Source: Campylobacter iguaniorum | GTDB taxonomy: Bacteria; Campylobacterota; Campylobacteria; Campylobacterales; Campylobacteraceae | Reading direction: 5' to 3' | DNA: 64,000 nt | Assembly: GCF_000736415.1 (NCBI RefSeq) | Contig: NZ_CP009043.1 | Coordinates: 744,001 to 808,000, forward strand | In this document: positions 1-9,862 of the stretch, piece by piece | Numbering within the stretch: position 1 is the stretch's first letter | How the letters are laid out: the number at the start of each line of letters is the position of its first letter | Notes under the pieces: generated by a model | Databases searched by the model: none | What the model saw: the letters and a program-made list of their open reading frames with translations, nothing else | What the model was told of the DNA's origin: nothing | Made by a program: the position numbers and the translations under genes

Positions 1-152
1 AAACTATCGCCTTTGTGGTTTTGTAAATTTGGACTTAGTCCAGCATTTATCATCATTTCAAGATCGTTTGTTTGATTGCTTCTAGCAAAATTAAAAGCAT
101 ATCCGCAAAGCTCTTCGTAGCGTTTTTCTTCTTCTTGAGTTATATTTGTCAT
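1..152 (-). CDS. Ankyrin-repeat protein, 5' part only (Cj1386-like)
   Basis: Only the first 50 codons lie in the window; the gene runs off the left edge. It starts with an ATG at 152 (MTNITQEEEKRYEE). Residues 28-50 (NDLEMMINAGLSPNLQNHKG) look like the start of an ankyrin repeat: a short helix, then an AGLxPNxxNxxG turn. It follows katA in the same direction, with a hairpin between them. In C. jejuni the gene after katA (Cj1386) encodes an ankyrin protein that helps load heme into KatA, so a heme-delivery or catalase-maturation role is inferred from position and family. The catalytic or binding parts of the protein are not visible. Confidence 0.75.
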   Translation of the reverse strand, partial: MTNITQEEEKRYEELCGYAFNFARSNQTNDLEMMINAGLSPNLQNHKGDS

Positions 153-200
153 TATTTTTCCTTTTTTAAATTTGAAAAACTTTGAGTAAAATCTTTCAAA

Positions 201-235
201 TTTAAAAAGCCGCCCCAAGTGGGAGGGGGCGACTT
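201..235 (-). terminator. Rho-independent terminator after katA
   Basis: On the minus strand a ten-pair GC-rich stem (226-235 pairing with 207-216, one G-T pair) encloses a nine-base loop and is followed by a T-rich run at 201-208. It sits five bases past the katA stop codon. It should end most katA transcripts and let only part continue into the ankyrin gene. Confidence 0.8.
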
Positions 236-240
236 AAAGC

Positions 241-1698
241 TTAGCAGCCGCAGCTACATTTTGCTTTACACTCTGCTATAGCGGCTTTTACGCCAGCAGC
301 GTAGCTTGGATCGATTTTTTCAAAATGACCTAAAGCTCTTTCGATGATTTTTTCACAAACACCTTCCATACTCTCAGCTATGTTTTTATACATTCTTTTC
401 TTCTCATCTTCTGGAAGTATCACGTATAGGGCTCTTGGGTTGCTGTAATAATCCTCATCAACTCTGTGATCCCATCTAGCAGCTACGTCGCCTATAGCAA
501 GATCTGGCTCAAGATATTTGCTATCGCCTACTGGACCACCATTGCTGTTTGGCTCATAGTAAGCTTTTGGTTCTTGTTTGTAGCTTCCGTTGTTCATAAA
601 TCCACCAACATAGTAGTTATTTACTTCTACTATTGGTTGATTTACTTTAAGTTGTTGATAATGAACGCCGATTCTGTATCTTTGAGCATCTGGGTAGCTA
701 AAGATTCTAGCTTGTAGCATTCTATCTGGACTCCAGCTTATGCCTGGGACGATGTTGCTTGGACTAAATGCAGCTTGCTCTACTTCGTTGAAGTAGTTTT
801 CTGGATTTTTGTTTAGTGTCATTACGCCAACTGGGATAAGTGGATAATCAGCGTGTGGCCAAGTTTTTGTCAAATCAAATGGGTTAAATTTGCAGTTATT
901 AGCTTGCTCTTCAGTCATGATTTGGATTTTGAAATCCCATTTTGGGAAGTCGCCTTTATCTATAGAGTTGTATAGATCTCTTTGATTGCTTTCTCTATCT
1001 TTTGCTATGACTTTTGCTGCTTCTTCGTTTGTTAGGTTTTTGATACCTTGTTTTGTTTTAAAGTGGAATTTAACCCAAAATCTCTCGCCGTTAGCATTTA
1101 TAAGGCTATATGTGTGACTACCAAATCCGTGCATATGACGGTAGCTAGCTGGAATACCGCGGTCACTCATAAGTATAGTTACTTGGTGAAGTGTTTCAGG
1201 GTTTAGCGTCCAAAAATCCCAAGCTGCGTTATTGCATCTTAAATGAGTTCTTGGATCTCTTTTTTGAGTGTGGATAAAATCTGGGAATTTGATACCGTCT
1301 CTAATGAAAAATGTTGGAGTGTTGTTTCCTACAAGATCCCAGTTACCTTCTTTTGTGTAAAATTTGATAGCAAATCCACGTACATCTCTCTCAGCATCTG
1401 CTGCGCCAGCTTCGCCTGCAACAGTTGAAAATCTAAGGAATAGTTTTGTTTTTTCACCTTTTTGGAAAAGCGAAGCTTTTGTATATTTGCTTATATCTTC
1501 AGTTATCTCAAGTTCGCCATAAGCGCCACTTCCGTTTGCGTGAACTGTTCTTTCAGGGATTCTTTCTCTGTTTTGAAATGCAAGTTTTTCAAGTAATTGA
1601 TAATCTTGTAATAAAACTGGACCTCTAACGCCAGCTGTAACGCTGTTTTGGTTGTCAGCTATTGGGTTACCGCTAGCTGTATTTTGTAATTTAGCCAT
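241..1698 (-). CDS. katA: Catalase KatA (heme, monofunctional)
   Basis: A 485-residue clade-3-type heme catalase that breaks hydrogen peroxide into water and oxygen. The distal active-site His53 ([10 protein letters not shown]) and Asn126 ([10 protein letters not shown]) are present at the expected 73-residue spacing. The proximal heme ligand Tyr335 lies in [11 protein letters not shown]. Start: ATG at 1698 with an AAGGAAA ribosome site. There is no signal peptide, so it is probably cytoplasmic. The C-terminus is unusual: the last nine residues hold four cysteines (477, 481, 483, 485) in a CxxxCxCxC tail that is not part of the catalase fold. The downstream ankyrin gene and the upstream palindromic promoter fit a peroxide-response unit. 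Confidence 0.97.
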   Translation of the reverse strand: MAKLQNTASGNPIADNQNSVTAGVRGPVLLQDYQLLEKLAFQNRERIPERTVHANGSGAYGELEITEDISKYTKASLFQKGEKTKLFLRFSTVAGEAGAADAERDVRGFAIKFYTKEGNWDLVGNNTPTFFIRDGIKFPDFIHTQKRDPRTHLRCNNAAWDFWTLNPETLHQVTILMSDRGIPASYRHMHGFGSHTYSLINANGERFWVKFHFKTKQGIKNLTNEEAAKVIAKDRESNQRDLYNSIDKGDFPKWDFKIQIMTEEQANNCKFNPFDLTKTWPHADYPLIPVGVMTLNKNPENYFNEVEQAAFSPSNIVPGISWSPDRMLQARIFSYPDAQRYRIGVHYQQLKVNQPIVEVNNYYVGGFMNNGSYKQEPKAYYEPNSNGGPVGDSKYLEPDLAIGDVAARWDHRVDEDYYSNPRALYVILPEDEKKRMYKNIAESMEGVCEKIIERALGHFEKIDPSYAAGVKAAIAECKAKCSCGC

Positions 1699-1723
1699 AT
1701 TATTTCCTTTTTAATAAAATTTA

Positions 1724-1757
1724 TTATTTGAGAATTATAACTATCAATTCTAAATAA
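1724..1757 (-). promoter_or_regulatory. katA promoter with palindromic operator candidate
   Basis: On the minus strand a perfect TATAAT (-10; plus coordinates 1734-1739) lies inside an inverted repeat whose arms are TTATTTAGAATT and AATTCTcAAATAA. The arms are separated by nine bases, with one extra base in the second arm. An AT-rich palindrome covering the -10 box of a catalase gene suggests repression by PerR or Fur. Both are known to control katA in Campylobacter, but the assignment here is inference. Confidence 0.55.
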
Positions 1758-1844
1758 TTTTTTAATACTTAACTATATAACTAAAAATATTAATATAAAC
1801 TTATAAAGTTAAATTAAGGCAAATAAATGCCTTAATTTGCGGGA

Positions 1845-4241
1845 TTATCTGACTAATGCTTGTTTTAGCACGTCACTTATCGTATCAACTGGAAGAATTT
1901 GCATATTGTCTTTTACTTCGCTAGGGATTTCATCAAGATCTCTTTCGTAGTTTTTGCGTGGGATTAGAGCGGTTTTTATTTTGGCTTTGTAGGCTGCTAT
2001 GAGCTTTTCTTTAAGCCCACCTATAGGTAGGACTTTTCCACTAAGAGTTATCTCGCCAGTCATTGCCAAATCATGCTTGACTGGTGAGTTGCTAAGTATG
2101 GAGGCGATAGCTGTACTCATGGTGATACCAGCACTTGGGCCATCTTTTGGTGTGGCTCCTTCAGGTACGTGAATGTGAAGATCATAAGCGTTATAGACGG
2201 CTATTTCCTTGCCTTTGTCGTCTTTTTGGGCTAAATTTGATGGAATTTTAAGCGATTTGTCATCGATCAAAGTTTTGATAAGACTAAAGGCGATCTGGGC
2301 CGATTCTTTCATCACATCTCCAAGCTGACCAGTTATTTGGAGATTTCCTTTGCCCTTTATTTTTATCACTTCTATTTTAAGTACGTCACCACCGACACTA
2401 GTCCATGCTAGACCATTTACTATGCCTATTTGATCTTTTTTATCTACTGCATCGATCTCGAAAACCTTTTTATCCAAAAAGTCTTTTAAATTTTTGCTTG
2501 TTACGCTGACTTTGCTTACCTCTGAAGTAAGGATTTCAAGCCCAACTTTTCTTAAAATATCAGCTATTCTTCTTCTTAAATTTCTGACACCACTCTCTCT
2601 TGTGTATTCTTCTATTATCAAATTTAGAGCGTCTTTATTTATGCTAACTTCCATAGGTTTTAAGCCGTGTTTTTTTAGCTCTTGAGGGATTAGATATTTT
2701 TTTGCTATTTCAAATTTCTCTTGAGGTGTGTAGCTAGAAAGCTGGATGAACTCCATTCTATCTCTAAGTGGCGCTGGTATAGAGCCGATGTCGTTTGCTG
2801 TGGCGATAAATATGACTTTACTTAGATCAATGTTGAAATTTAGGTAATAATCTCTAAATTTAGAGTTTTGCTCAGGGTCTAGAATCTCTAGCAAGACCGC
2901 AGTCGGATCGCCTTTGTAAGATCTTGCAAGCTTATCTATCTCATCTAATACTACTACTGGATTCATACTTTTTGCCTCAATTAGCCCTTGGACGATGCGT
3001 CCTGGCATGGCTCCTATGTATGTGCGGCGATGTCCGCGAAGCTCATTTACATCTTCAAGCCCACCTAGAGCAACTCTGATAAGCTCTCTTTTGAGCGCTG
3101 TTGCGATTGAGTTTGCAAGGCTTGTTTTGCCTACTCCTGGAGGACCTACGAAGCAGAGTATAACGCCGTTATTTGTCTTGCTGTCAAGCCCTCTAAGGCT
3201 TAGAAGCTCTCTTAATCCAAAATATTCAACTATACGTTTTTTTGGCTTTTCAAGACCATAATGATCGCTGTTTAACTGAGCTTCAACGTCTTTTATGCTT
3301 AGTTTTTTCTTTGACAAGTTACCAAATGGCACGTCTAAAGCCCAGTCAAGATAACCTTGCGTCATGCTAGCCTCGGATCCATCTGGATGCATACGTGAGA
3401 GTCTGTCTATTTGCTTTTTTATCTCTTTATAAGCATCTTCGCCCATAAACGGCTTTTTGGCTTCTAATTTTTCTTTGTATTCGAGTATCTCTTCTTCTTT
3501 GCTTGAATCTCCTCCAAGCTCTTTTTGGATCTCTTTTAGCTGCTCTTTTAAGAAGTATTCTTTATTTACTTTATCTATTTTAGAATGAACTTTTGATTTT
3601 ATTTCTTTTTGAAGTTTATTGGCTTCAATCTCTTCTATTATATAGTCTATTAGTTTTAGGATTTTTGATTCTAAATTTTCTTCTATAAAAAAGCTATAAG
3701 CTATGCCTTTTTTAAGTCTTAAAGCACTTGAAATCAGGTCACAAACCCTGACAGGCTCGACGCTTTCGTCTATTGTTTTTAAGAGATCTGGTGGAAAAAA
3801 GTGGTTTAAAAGGCTTAGATTTTTTACCTTTTCTCTAAGAACGCTTAAAAGTGCGTCGATTTTTTGATTTGTTGGTCTTTGGACATCGATGACATCGACT
3901 GATGCGATTAGTGGATTTGTTGATAAATGCTCTATTATTTTGCCTTTTAAAGAGCCTTGAAATAGTATTTTTACTCTGCCATCTGGCATAGGAACTCTTC
4001 TCATTACGCTTCCTATGACTCCAGCATTGTAGCAAGCTTCAAATTCTCTCATACCTTCATTTTGAGGCTTTGAAGAAACGACCAAAATAGGGCTATTATC
4101 TTTTATGGCAAGATCTAGTGCTTTTAAATTTTGTTCATCACTCAAAAAGATAGGCGTTATCATAAATGGATACAAAAATAGTTCATCTTCAATGATAACT
4201 GGCAAATTTGATGGAAAGTTTTTTTGTCTATTTATCTGCAT
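1845..4241 (-). CDS. lon: ATP-dependent protease Lon
   Basis: A 798-residue Lon protease (LonA type), a cytoplasmic hexamer that degrades misfolded and regulatory proteins. It has an N-terminal substrate-binding domain (about 1-205), a coiled linker (205-260), and an AAA+ module with Walker A GPPGVGKT at 366-373 and Walker B VVVLDEID near 429-436. The C-terminal protease domain carries Ser703 (PKDGPSAG) and Lys746 (GGLKEKL), spaced 43 residues apart as in E. coli Lon. Length is normal. It starts eight bases after the bamD stop, so the two form one transcription unit, the same order I recall in C. jejuni (Cj1074c-Cj1073c). Confidence 0.97.
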   Translation of the reverse strand: MQINRQKNFPSNLPVIIEDELFLYPFMITPIFLSDEQNLKALDLAIKDNSPILVVSSKPQNEGMREFEACYNAGVIGSVMRRVPMPDGRVKILFQGSLKGKIIEHLSTNPLIASVDVIDVQRPTNQKIDALLSVLREKVKNLSLLNHFFPPDLLKTIDESVEPVRVCDLISSALRLKKGIAYSFFIEENLESKILKLIDYIIEEIEANKLQKEIKSKVHSKIDKVNKEYFLKEQLKEIQKELGGDSSKEEEILEYKEKLEAKKPFMGEDAYKEIKKQIDRLSRMHPDGSEASMTQGYLDWALDVPFGNLSKKKLSIKDVEAQLNSDHYGLEKPKKRIVEYFGLRELLSLRGLDSKTNNGVILCFVGPPGVGKTSLANSIATALKRELIRVALGGLEDVNELRGHRRTYIGAMPGRIVQGLIEAKSMNPVVVLDEIDKLARSYKGDPTAVLLEILDPEQNSKFRDYYLNFNIDLSKVIFIATANDIGSIPAPLRDRMEFIQLSSYTPQEKFEIAKKYLIPQELKKHGLKPMEVSINKDALNLIIEEYTRESGVRNLRRRIADILRKVGLEILTSEVSKVSVTSKNLKDFLDKKVFEIDAVDKKDQIGIVNGLAWTSVGGDVLKIEVIKIKGKGNLQITGQLGDVMKESAQIAFSLIKTLIDDKSLKIPSNLAQKDDKGKEIAVYNAYDLHIHVPEGATPKDGPSAGITMSTAIASILSNSPVKHDLAMTGEITLSGKVLPIGGLKEKLIAAYKAKIKTALIPRKNYERDLDEIPSEVKDNMQILPVDTISDVLKQALVR

Positions 4242-4249
4242 TAATTCTC

Positions 4250-4897
4250 CTATTCAAATGGTCTCATATACCAAGGCAAGGTGGGGTCTATTGTTTGCGT
4301 ATCTTTTAGAGGCGAGTTGTCGATTTTTTCTTTGTAAATTTGAGCTGATTCTGGTTTGTCTGTTCTTTCATAAAGACTGTAAATTTGCGAATCAAGATAG
4401 TGGTTTGCTAGTCTAAATTTGACAAGCATAGTTTCGATAAGTGGCTTATATTGAGTATTTGGATATGCTTTTAAAAACTTATCGACTTCAATTATGCTAT
4501 CGAGCATAAGTTTTTGGTTTCTATTTGGTTTGGAAAATGAATCAAAATTTGCCTTGATTTTTAGGTATTGGGCAAACTCGATTTTTTGCTTTGTGCCATA
4601 TCTTTTGATGTATTCATCGAGGTAAGCGTTTGCCTCTATATATTTTTCATCATTTACATTTGCTTGAGCTAAAATAAGAAGCATTTGTTCTAGTAAAGGC
4701 GATGAAATATGCTCACTAGAAAACGATATATAGTGTTTATCTGCTGATTCTAAATCCGCATCTTTTATATCTTTTATGATTTGTGAATACCACTCATTTG
4801 GTGTTAGATTATAAAGTTCGTCTGTGTTTTTATTGCTACATCCAACAAAAAAAATCAAAGCGGCTAGAAATAGCGTTTTTTTGAAATTAACTCTCAT
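4250..4897 (-). CDS. bamD: Outer-membrane assembly lipoprotein BamD (ComL)
   Basis: A 215-residue lipoprotein. The N-terminus has a hydrophobic signal ending in the lipobox FVGC (Cys20), so it should be lipidated and sorted to the outer membrane. The rest is helical with TPR-like repeats, including the [10 protein letters not shown] and [13 protein letters not shown] segments typical of BamD, the essential partner of BamA in beta-barrel insertion. It is slightly short for the family but complete. It lies directly upstream of lon. The assignment rests on motif recognition and the conserved neighbourhood. Confidence 0.82.
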   Translation of the reverse strand: MRVNFKKTLFLAALIFFVGCSNKNTDELYNLTPNEWYSQIIKDIKDADLESADKHYISFSSEHISSPLLEQMLLILAQANVNDEKYIEANAYLDEYIKRYGTKQKIEFAQYLKIKANFDSFSKPNRNQKLMLDSIIEVDKFLKAYPNTQYKPLIETMLVKFRLANHYLDSQIYSLYERTDKPESAQIYKEKIDNSPLKDTQTIDPTLPWYMRPFE

Positions 4898-5062
4898 GAA
4901 TTCCCTTTATTTGTTTTTGTAAATTTTGTATTTTACATTAAATTTGATAACGACTTGATAAATGAAGAGAGTTTTTTTTAAATTTAATGCAAAAACATAC
5001 AAATTTGAATTGGCTTATTTCCATAAAATAACTGTGTAATTCAATTTTTAGAAAATTTTGGC

Positions 5063-5068
5063 TAAAAT
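5063..5068 (+). promoter_or_regulatory. -10 box for the cheZ/U32 unit
   Basis: TAAAAT within GGCTAAAATATG, 26 bases before the ATG of the cheZ-like gene, with T-rich sequence upstream as is usual for Campylobacter sigma-70 promoters. An AGGAG ribosome site follows. No clear -35 element is visible. Confidence 0.45.
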
Positions 5069-5094
5069 ATGCAAATTATTTTTAGGAGTTATTT

Positions 5095-5856
5095 ATGACC
5101 CAAGAAGAACTAGATGCATTAATGGCTGAAGGGCTTGATGATGACAATAGTGAAGATACAAATGACCAAAAAGTTTTAGACGAATCTAGCCAGATTGATG
5201 AAATCAAAGATACACAAGATGAGCCTTTAGAAAAAATAGAAGAGATAAAACCACTTGATGAGATAAGCCCAACAAAAGAAGAAAACCAAAACTATAGAGT
5301 TTCTTCGACTTCAGCTTGGCCGCCACCGCCACCTACAGATGACCACAAAATGGTAAGGCAGCTTGATGATGTCACAAAAGACAGTGAAGAAAAAGCCACT
5401 GAGATGTTTGATAAGCTTGAAACGATCAATAATTTTTTTATGGACGCTGAAAATCTATGCAACGAAGCAAAAGATGTCGCAAGTAAAAATATAGAAGTAT
5501 TTGAGAAACTTTGTGCTAAATTTCCAAATGTCGATACGTTTTCAAGTAGTTTAGAACAAAATCAAAATATGCTAAATAACATAGATGATGTGATATCAAA
5601 TTTGCAAATGGGTCAAGATGAGGTCATGATGACTATGGATATGATGCAATATCAAGATATCCACCGCCAAAAAATCGAACGCGTAATCAATGTCATGAGA
5701 GCTCTTAGTAAATACATGAATAGCTTGTTTGAAGGCAAGGTAGAAGATGAGAAAAGAGTTAGCTCAGCAGTGCATATAGAAGGTGACACAACTACTGAAA
5801 ATATCGTTAGCAATGAAGATATAGAAGCTCTAATCGAAAGCTTGGGTAAAAAGTGA
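5095..5856 (+). CDS. cheZ: CheZ-like CheY-P phosphatase
   Basis: A 253-residue cytoplasmic chemotaxis phosphatase that should dephosphorylate CheY-P. An acidic, low-complexity N-terminal third with a run of five prolines (76-80) is followed by a long helical region. The active-site motif YQDIHRQ (186-192) matches the FQDLTGQ motif of E. coli CheZ, so Asp188 and Gln192 are the expected catalytic pair. The C-terminus NEDIEALIESLG resembles the CheY-binding peptide of CheZ (QVDDLLDSLGF). The N-terminus TQEELDALMAEG resembles the CheY-binding motif of FliM. Its neighbours match C. jejuni Cj0700-Cj0701. It overlaps the next gene by four bases. Confidence 0.85.
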   Translation: MTQEELDALMAEGLDDDNSEDTNDQKVLDESSQIDEIKDTQDEPLEKIEEIKPLDEISPTKEENQNYRVSSTSAWPPPPPTDDHKMVRQLDDVTKDSEEKATEMFDKLETINNFFMDAENLCNEAKDVASKNIEVFEKLCAKFPNVDTFSSSLEQNQNMLNNIDDVISNLQMGQDEVMMTMDMMQYQDIHRQKIERVINVMRALSKYMNSLFEGKVEDEKRVSSAVHIEGDTTTENIVSNEDIEALIESLGKK

Positions 5857-7109
5857 AAAAACCAGAGTTATTAAGCCCTGCTGGAAATTTAACCAAACTT
5901 CAAATAGCTTTAAACTACGGTGCAGACGCTGTTTATGCTAGCGTGGGTAGCTTTTCACTTCGTCAAAGAAGCGCTAAGGAGTTTAACCTTGAAAGCTTTG
6001 AAGAAGGAGTAAGACTTGCTCACAAAAATGGAGCTAAATTTTACGCTACTATAAATGGATTTCCGTTTAATGGACAGATCGAGCCACTTAAAAAGCATAT
6101 AAAAACAGTCGCGGATTTTGGCGTTGATGCCTTTATTGTCGCTACTCCTGGCGTGATGAGCTTAGCTAAGCAAATAGCTCCAAAAACAGAGATTCATCTC
6201 TCAACTCAAGCCAATGTGATGAACTATCTTGATGCTGAAATCTACCACGAAATGGGCGCTACTCGCATTGTCGCAGCTCGTGAAATGAGCCTAAAAGACG
6301 CAGTTTTAATCAAAGAAAAAATACCAAATTTAGAGATTGAGATATTCTGTCACGGCTCAATGTGTTTTGCGTATTCTGGTAGATGCCTTGTCTCAGCAGT
6401 GCAAAGCGGTCGTCTTAGCAACCGTGGGAGTTGCGCGAATGACTGCCGTTTCAAATACGAACTTTATGCAAAAAGCGAAGACGGAAACGCGCTATTTAGG
6501 CTAGAAGAAGATGAGAGCGGAACTCATATAATGAACTCAAAGGATCTAAATTTGAGTGCATATATAGAAAAAATAATCCAAACAAACGCAGTTGATAGCC
6601 TAAAAATAGAGGGTCGCACCAAAAGTGAGTATTACGTAGCTTGCACGACTAGGGCTTACCGCATGGCTATAGATGATGCTATGGCTGGTAAATTTAAAGC
6701 TAGCAAATACGAATATGAGCTAAATACGCTTAAAAACCGTGGATTTAGCGATGGATACATCGTTCATAAACCTTATGAGAGAGATGACACGCAAAACCAC
6801 GTTACGAGCATAGAAGAGGGCACTCATCAAGTCCATGCTATAAGCGAAGACGGGATCGTGTTTAAGACTAAATTTAAAATCGTTCCAAATGAAGCTTATG
6901 AGATAGTTGCACCACTAAGCTCTCATATAAATTTAGGTCAAAATGAGCTTGGCATGGTGTATGAAAAAAATGGAAGATATTTTGTGGAATTTACTAAGCT
7001 TGTAAGTAAAAAAGGCAAAGAATTTGACGAGATTCATAGTGGAAACGAAAATGAGATAAATTTACCGTTTGAACTACCTAAATTTAGCTTTTTAAGGAAA
7101 GAAATTTAA
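5853..7109 (+). CDS. U32 family protein, TrhP/YegQ-like tRNA hydroxylation factor
   Basis: A 418-residue member of peptidase family U32. The family signature is clear: EIFCHGSMCFAYSGRCLVS near residues 163-181, with further cysteines in RGSCANDCRFKYE, likely metal or Fe-S ligands. The N-terminal part is a TIM-barrel-like region (LSPAGNLTKLQIALNYGADAVY). Characterised homologues with this layout (E. coli TrhP/YegQ) take part in 5-hydroxyuridine formation at tRNA position 34; this is family knowledge, not shown here. The start is GTG at 5853, overlapping the cheZ stop, so translation is probably coupled. Confidence 0.85.
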   Translation: MKKPELLSPAGNLTKLQIALNYGADAVYASVGSFSLRQRSAKEFNLESFEEGVRLAHKNGAKFYATINGFPFNGQIEPLKKHIKTVADFGVDAFIVATPGVMSLAKQIAPKTEIHLSTQANVMNYLDAEIYHEMGATRIVAAREMSLKDAVLIKEKIPNLEIEIFCHGSMCFAYSGRCLVSAVQSGRLSNRGSCANDCRFKYELYAKSEDGNALFRLEEDESGTHIMNSKDLNLSAYIEKIIQTNAVDSLKIEGRTKSEYYVACTTRAYRMAIDDAMAGKFKASKYEYELNTLKNRGFSDGYIVHKPYERDDTQNHVTSIEEGTHQVHAISEDGIVFKTKFKIVPNEAYEIVAPLSSHINLGQNELGMVYEKNGRYFVEFTKLVSKKGKEFDEIHSGNENEINLPFELPKFSFLRKEI

Positions 7110-7151
7110 ATTTATAGCAAAATTTATTTGAGAATTTAAGATAAAGGGTCA

Positions 7152-7210
7152 CCCTATATATAGGGACTTTAGCATTTTTGCTTCAGTCTGCGACTTCGCA
7201 ACTGCAAGCA
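7152..7210 (+). repeat. Structured intergenic element upstream of purE
   Basis: The 148-base gap between the U32 gene and purE holds a perfect 14-base palindrome (7152-7165, CCCTATATATAGGG). After it comes an extended hairpin at 7179-7210 with arms TGCTT-CAGT-TGCGA pairing TCGCA-ACTG-AAGCA, one bulged base on each side and a two-base loop. No T-run follows, so it is not a standard terminator. Bases 7154-7194 resemble 27415-27452 in the flgB leader (about three quarters identical by eye, including CTAT..TAGGGA and TTGCTTCA..CTGCGAC). It may be a dispersed repeat or an RNA leader element. Confidence 0.6.
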
Positions 7211-7257
7211 GAAACTAAGCGTTAAAAGTTCATAAAAATATAAAAAAAAGGAGAATT

Positions 7258-7755
7258 ATGAAATTTGTTAGTATTATAATGGGAAGTAAGAGCGATTATG
7301 AGATAGTTAGCGAAGCAGCTAAGATTTTGGAGCTTTTTGATGTTAAATATGAGATGATTATCAGCTCAGCTCACAGAAGCCCAAAGCGTACTCATGATTA
7401 TGTAGCTGATGCAGACAAAAGAGGAGCTCAAGCTTTCATCTGTGCAGCAGGTATGGCAGCACATTTGGCTGGTGCAGTAGCAGCAAACACTACAAAGCCA
7501 GTTATCGGCGTACCAATGGGCGGCTCAGCAGTCAATGGTATAGACGCACTTTACTCAACAGTGCAAATGCCAGCAGGTATGCCAGTAGCTACGCTTGCAA
7601 TAGGTAAAGCTGGAGCAAAAAATGCAGCTTATTTAGCTATTCAAATTTTAGCTTTGAGCGATGATAGTTTAAGCACTAAGCTAGCTGAAGATAGAGCAAA
7701 ACAAGAAAAAAGTTTAGAAGAGGACTCTAAGAAAATAGAAGTTTTACTAGGATAA
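7258..7755 (+). CDS. purE: N5-carboxyaminoimidazole ribonucleotide mutase PurE
   Basis: A 165-residue class I PurE, which converts N5-CAIR to CAIR in purine synthesis. The N-terminal GSKSDYE loop, the SAHRSPKR segment (active-site His) and the Gly-Ala-rich [13 protein letters not shown] strand are all present, as is PVIGVPMGG. Length is typical of bacterial PurE. It starts at ATG 7258 after an AAAGGAG ribosome site. It leads a plus-strand run (purE, DUF3972-like, glyQ, Nif3-like, zinc ribbon, waaA, rlu) in the order I recall from C. jejuni Cj0702-Cj0708. Confidence 0.96.
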   Translation: MKFVSIIMGSKSDYEIVSEAAKILELFDVKYEMIISSAHRSPKRTHDYVADADKRGAQAFICAAGMAAHLAGAVAANTTKPVIGVPMGGSAVNGIDALYSTVQMPAGMPVATLAIGKAGAKNAAYLAIQILALSDDSLSTKLAEDRAKQEKSLEEDSKKIEVLLG

Positions 7756-7764
7756 GGAGCTAAG

Positions 7765-8232
7765 ATGAAAACCTATCTTGAGATAGATGAATTTTGCAAA
7801 CTAGTACATTTGGGTCGTGATGTCGTAGATGATATGATAGAGCGAAAAGCGCTAAATATAAAAACTGAAAATGATAAAATTTATATCGAAGCCAATGAAG
7901 GCACAATGAGCGTAGTTCCTAGTGATAAGCACGAAATCACCATAAGTAACGCTTCGCTTCCAGGAGAGAGTTTTGTAGAAAAGACTATTGGAACTATACT
8001 GAATTTACATGAAAAAGTTTTGGATGCAAAAGATGAAACCCTAGATGTGCTAAGAAATGAGAATAAATTTTTAAAAGAGGCACTTTATAGTATGCAAGAT
8101 TTGTATGATGAAGATAGAAAGACAGTTGAAGCTCTTACAAATCAGCTTAAAATCGCACAAGATGAGGTTGAGTTTTTGAAAAGAAAATACAAGCTTATGT
8201 GGAATAAAGCTGTAGAAAATTTTAAATCATAA
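7765..8232 (+). CDS. Conserved coiled-coil protein (probably DUF3972)
   Basis: A 155-residue soluble protein without a characterised function. Residues 1-30 ([20 protein letters not shown]) look like a small excisionase/MerR-type helix-turn-helix segment. From about residue 90 on it is a continuous charged heptad helix ([20 protein letters not shown] and after), a likely coiled coil. It starts nine bases after purE with a good AAGGAG site and is followed by glyQ, matching the C. jejuni Cj0703 position. I believe this family is DUF3972; the name is from memory. DNA or RNA binding is only a guess from the N-terminal segment. Confidence 0.7.
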   Translation: MKTYLEIDEFCKLVHLGRDVVDDMIERKALNIKTENDKIYIEANEGTMSVVPSDKHEITISNASLPGESFVEKTIGTILNLHEKVLDAKDETLDVLRNENKFLKEALYSMQDLYDEDRKTVEALTNQLKIAQDEVEFLKRKYKLMWNKAVENFKS

Positions 8233-8264
8233 TTAAAAATAAATCAGATAATCAAAGGAAATTT

Positions 8265-9122
8265 ATGACTTTTAGTGAAATTATTTTGACGTTGCAAACT
8301 TATTGGCACGAACAAGGTTGCATAATAGTTCAGCCTTATGATATGCCAGCTGGTGCTGGTACTTATCATCAAGCAACATTTTTAAGAAGTCTTGGCGATA
8401 AGCCTTGGAATGTAGCTTACGTTGCACCAAGCCGTCGTCCGACCGATGGCAGATATGGCGAAAATCCGAACCGTCTTGGAAGCTACTATCAGTTTCAAGT
8501 CATTATGAAACCAAGCCCAAAAAACATTCAAGAGCTTTATCTAAAAAGCTTGGAGCGTTTGGGCTTAGACATTAGTAAACACGATATTCGCTTTGTCGAG
8601 GATAACTGGGAAAGCCCAACTCTTGGAGCTTGGGGACTTGGCTGGGAAGTTTGGCTTGATGGTATGGAGGTTACACAATTTACATATTTCCAACAAGTTG
8701 GCGGCATACCTTGTGAGCTTGTGAGTGCTGAGGTGACCTATGGAATCGAACGCCTTGCTATGTATTTGCAAGACAAAGACAATGTCTATGATATCGTTTG
8801 GGATGATCACGATGGACGCATTGTCACTTATGGCGACGTGCATAAACAAAGCGAGTATGAGTTTAGCAAATACAACTTTGAGATAGCTGATACTACGATG
8901 CTTTTCACTCAGTTTGAAAACGCAAGCAAAGAGTGCAAGGCTATTTTGGAGCATGGATTAGCGCTTCCTGCTTATGACTACTGCATGCTTGCAGCTCACA
9001 CGTTTAACGTGCTTGATGCAAGGGGAGCTATAAGTGTAACTCAAAGACAAGATTATATCTTAAAAATCCGTGAGCTTGCAAAGGGCTGCGCTGTTGCTTT
9101 TAAAGAGAGTATTTCTAAGTGA
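8265..9122 (+). CDS. glyQ: Glycyl-tRNA synthetase alpha subunit
   Basis: A 285-residue catalytic alpha subunit of the tetrameric bacterial glycyl-tRNA synthetase. Class II features include [20 protein letters not shown] near the N-terminus, the motif [19 protein letters not shown] and the glycine/ATP-binding region [19 protein letters not shown]. Length fits GlyQ of other proteobacteria (about 290-300). The beta subunit gene glyS is not in the window, which is usual for Campylobacter. The stop codon overlaps the GTG start of the next gene. Confidence 0.97.
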   Translation: MTFSEIILTLQTYWHEQGCIIVQPYDMPAGAGTYHQATFLRSLGDKPWNVAYVAPSRRPTDGRYGENPNRLGSYYQFQVIMKPSPKNIQELYLKSLERLGLDISKHDIRFVEDNWESPTLGAWGLGWEVWLDGMEVTQFTYFQQVGGIPCELVSAEVTYGIERLAMYLQDKDNVYDIVWDDHDGRIVTYGDVHKQSEYEFSKYNFEIADTTMLFTQFENASKECKAILEHGLALPAYDYCMLAAHTFNVLDARGAISVTQRQDYILKIRELAKGCAVAFKESISK

Positions 9123-9844
9123 AAATAGCTCAAATTTACGTTATTTTAGATGAGTTAGCACCATTTTGTGACCAAGAGAGCTGGGATAATTCTGGCTTGC
9201 TAATCGGCTCATTTGATGATGAATTTGATGATCTGATTTTAAGTCTTGATTTGGATTTTGATTTAATCAAAAATGCTAAACCAAATAGCTTGTTTATCAC
9301 TCATCATCCACTTATTTTTAAAGGTCTAAAATCGCTTGATAGCTCAAAATTCCCTTCAAATTTGATAAAAGAGATGATTAAAAAAGATATCAAACTCATA
9401 TCAATGCATACAAATTTTGATAAACATATTTTGAATAAATTTGTTTTAAGTCAAATTTTGGGATATAAAAATTTCACTCAAATAGGTGATTTCGTGCTTA
9501 AATTTGAAGTAAATAAAAGCTTTGAAGAGTTTGCTAAAGAGATAAAAAACAAGCTTAGCATATCAAATTTAAGAGTTGTAAAAGCTGGAGAGTTTGTAAA
9601 AACTGCTGCATTTTGCACTGGAAGTGGGGCTGATCTCATAGGCGAGTTTGAAGCTGATTGTTTTTTGAGTGGAGATTTTAAATACCATACAGCACTTGAA
9701 TGCTACGAAAATGAGCTTAGTTTGATAGATATCGGACACTTTGAAAGTGAGCGATTTTTTGGGGACTGCTTAGCCTTAGCCTTGCAAAAAAGTGAAGTTT
9801 TTGCTACAATCACGAATTCAATCAATCCATTTGAGTATCGTTAA
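9119..9844 (+). CDS. Nif3-like dinuclear metal-binding protein (YbgI/GCH I type 2 family)
   Basis: A 241-residue member of the Nif3/YbgI family (labelled GTP cyclohydrolase I type 2 homologue in many genomes). Metal-ligand motifs include [10 protein letters not shown] near the start, [11 protein letters not shown] around residues 59-69, SMHTNFDKH and, near the end, [10 protein letters not shown]. Family members form rings with two metal ions per subunit; the true substrate is not settled. Start GTG at 9119, overlapping the glyQ stop by four bases, so it is probably translationally coupled. Confidence 0.85.
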   Translation: MKIAQIYVILDELAPFCDQESWDNSGLLIGSFDDEFDDLILSLDLDFDLIKNAKPNSLFITHHPLIFKGLKSLDSSKFPSNLIKEMIKKDIKLISMHTNFDKHILNKFVLSQILGYKNFTQIGDFVLKFEVNKSFEEFAKEIKNKLSISNLRVVKAGEFVKTAAFCTGSGADLIGEFEADCFLSGDFKYHTALECYENELSLIDIGHFESERFFGDCLALALQKSEVFATITNSINPFEYR

Positions 9845-9862
9845 TCAATAAAAAGGAAAAAT

